Part shown: positions 13,549 through 13,730 of the stretch, piece by piece
How positions within the stretch are numbered: the first letter of the stretch is position 1
How the letters are laid out: every line of letters begins with the position of its first letter
Source: Deltaproteobacteria bacterium
GTDB lineage: Bacteria; Desulfobacterota_B; Binatia; UBA9968
Direction: 5' to 3'
DNA length: 13,730 nt
Assembly: GCA_030620935.1 (NCBI GenBank)
Contig: JAUXIP010000012.1
Coordinates: forward strand, 1 to 13,730
Notes under the pieces: generated by a model
What the model saw: the letters and a program-made list of their open reading frames with translations, nothing else
The model's database searches: none
Told to the model about the DNA's origin: nothing
Position numbers and translations under genes: made by a program

Positions 13549-13730
13549 TTAATACAAGTACACCAGTCCGTAGAGCACCGGCCATAGAGCGACGACAAAG
13601 ATCCAATACATCTCGCAAAGTTCAACACCTGTGTGACTCTGTGCGGTGTACTTACCTCGTCGAGCCCATAGGACAACCACCATCAACCAAAACGCCGCAC
13701 CCAGGACGTGAAGGGCGTGACAGCCGATCA
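13549..13730 (-). CDS. Heme-copper oxidase subunit III-like protein, C-terminal part (open at right edge)
   Basis: Only the last 59 residues are in the window; the frame runs off the right edge and ends at TAA (13551-13549). GCHALHVLGAAFWLMVVVLW matches the fourth helix of subunit III (compare FHGMHVTGG in the neighbour), followed by the linker RRGKYTAQSHTGVELCE and a last helix MYWIFVVALWPVLYGLVYLY. The usual YWHF(V)D motif of the last helix reads YWIFVV here, so both the His and the Asp are replaced. It is therefore a divergent subunit III paralogue rather than a duplicate of the complete gene at 12607-13215. It lies 49 nt upstream of the CxxC gene on the same strand and is presumably preceded by the subunit I and II genes outside the window. 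Confidence 0.82.
   Translation of the reverse strand, partial: IGCHALHVLGAAFWLMVVVLWARRGKYTAQSHTGVELCEMYWIFVVALWPVLYGLVYLY

Overview
The window looks like chromosomal DNA of an uncultured Gram-negative, respiring bacterium. Clues are a Tat-like signal, an aa3/caa3-type oxidase cluster, and a Bat-like MoxR/DUF58/BatA/DUF4159 operon of the kind common in deltaproteobacterial, NC10/Rokubacteria-like and Acidobacteria-like genomes. No rRNA, tRNA, CRISPR array, intact insertion sequence or phage gene is visible. The lineage guess is an inference from gene content only.

Left two thirds (1-9466, + strand): one tightly packed operon, cut at its left edge. In order: the C-terminal end of a DUF4175-type coiled-coil protein; an exported TPR protein with a peptidase-MA-like zinc protease domain (HEYLH plus a downstream Glu); a MoxR AAA+ ATPase; a DUF58 protein with a MIDAS motif; a BatA-type membrane protein combining a vWA domain with a degenerate glutamine-amidotransferase fold; a DUF4159 protein with a Tat-like signal; and a second vWA/amidotransferase-fold membrane protein. 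The whole set resembles the Bat (Bacteroides aerotolerance) and MoxR-vWA chaperone systems: a cytoplasmic AAA+ machine working with membrane-anchored metal-dependent vWA proteins and periplasmic partners. The substrate is unknown. A zinc-independent quinone oxidoreductase-like MDR gene (9495-10463) follows 28 nt later and may be co-transcribed.

Middle (10464-11825): an AT-richer, gene-poor strip where the + strand operon meets genes on the - strand. It holds a broken 43-codon reading frame on the - strand, a PNPOx-fold flavoprotein gene, and an MFS transporter that has lost its central part (128 aa instead of about 400).

Right end (11905-13730, - strand): the distal half of a heme-copper cytochrome c oxidase cluster, transcribed right to left. 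It holds the C-terminal end of one subunit III-like protein, a small exported CxxC membrane protein, a second, complete subunit III, a subunit IV, and a DUF420 membrane protein. Four of these are joined by stop-start overlaps (ATGA, TTGA) or very short gaps, indicating one translationally coupled unit. Subunits I and II should lie just beyond the right edge.

The best candidates for little-described biology are the protease-headed Bat-like operon and the small CxxC protein overlapping subunit III. The clearest genome-decay signals are the MFS internal deletion and the homopolymer frameshift at 10732-10736.
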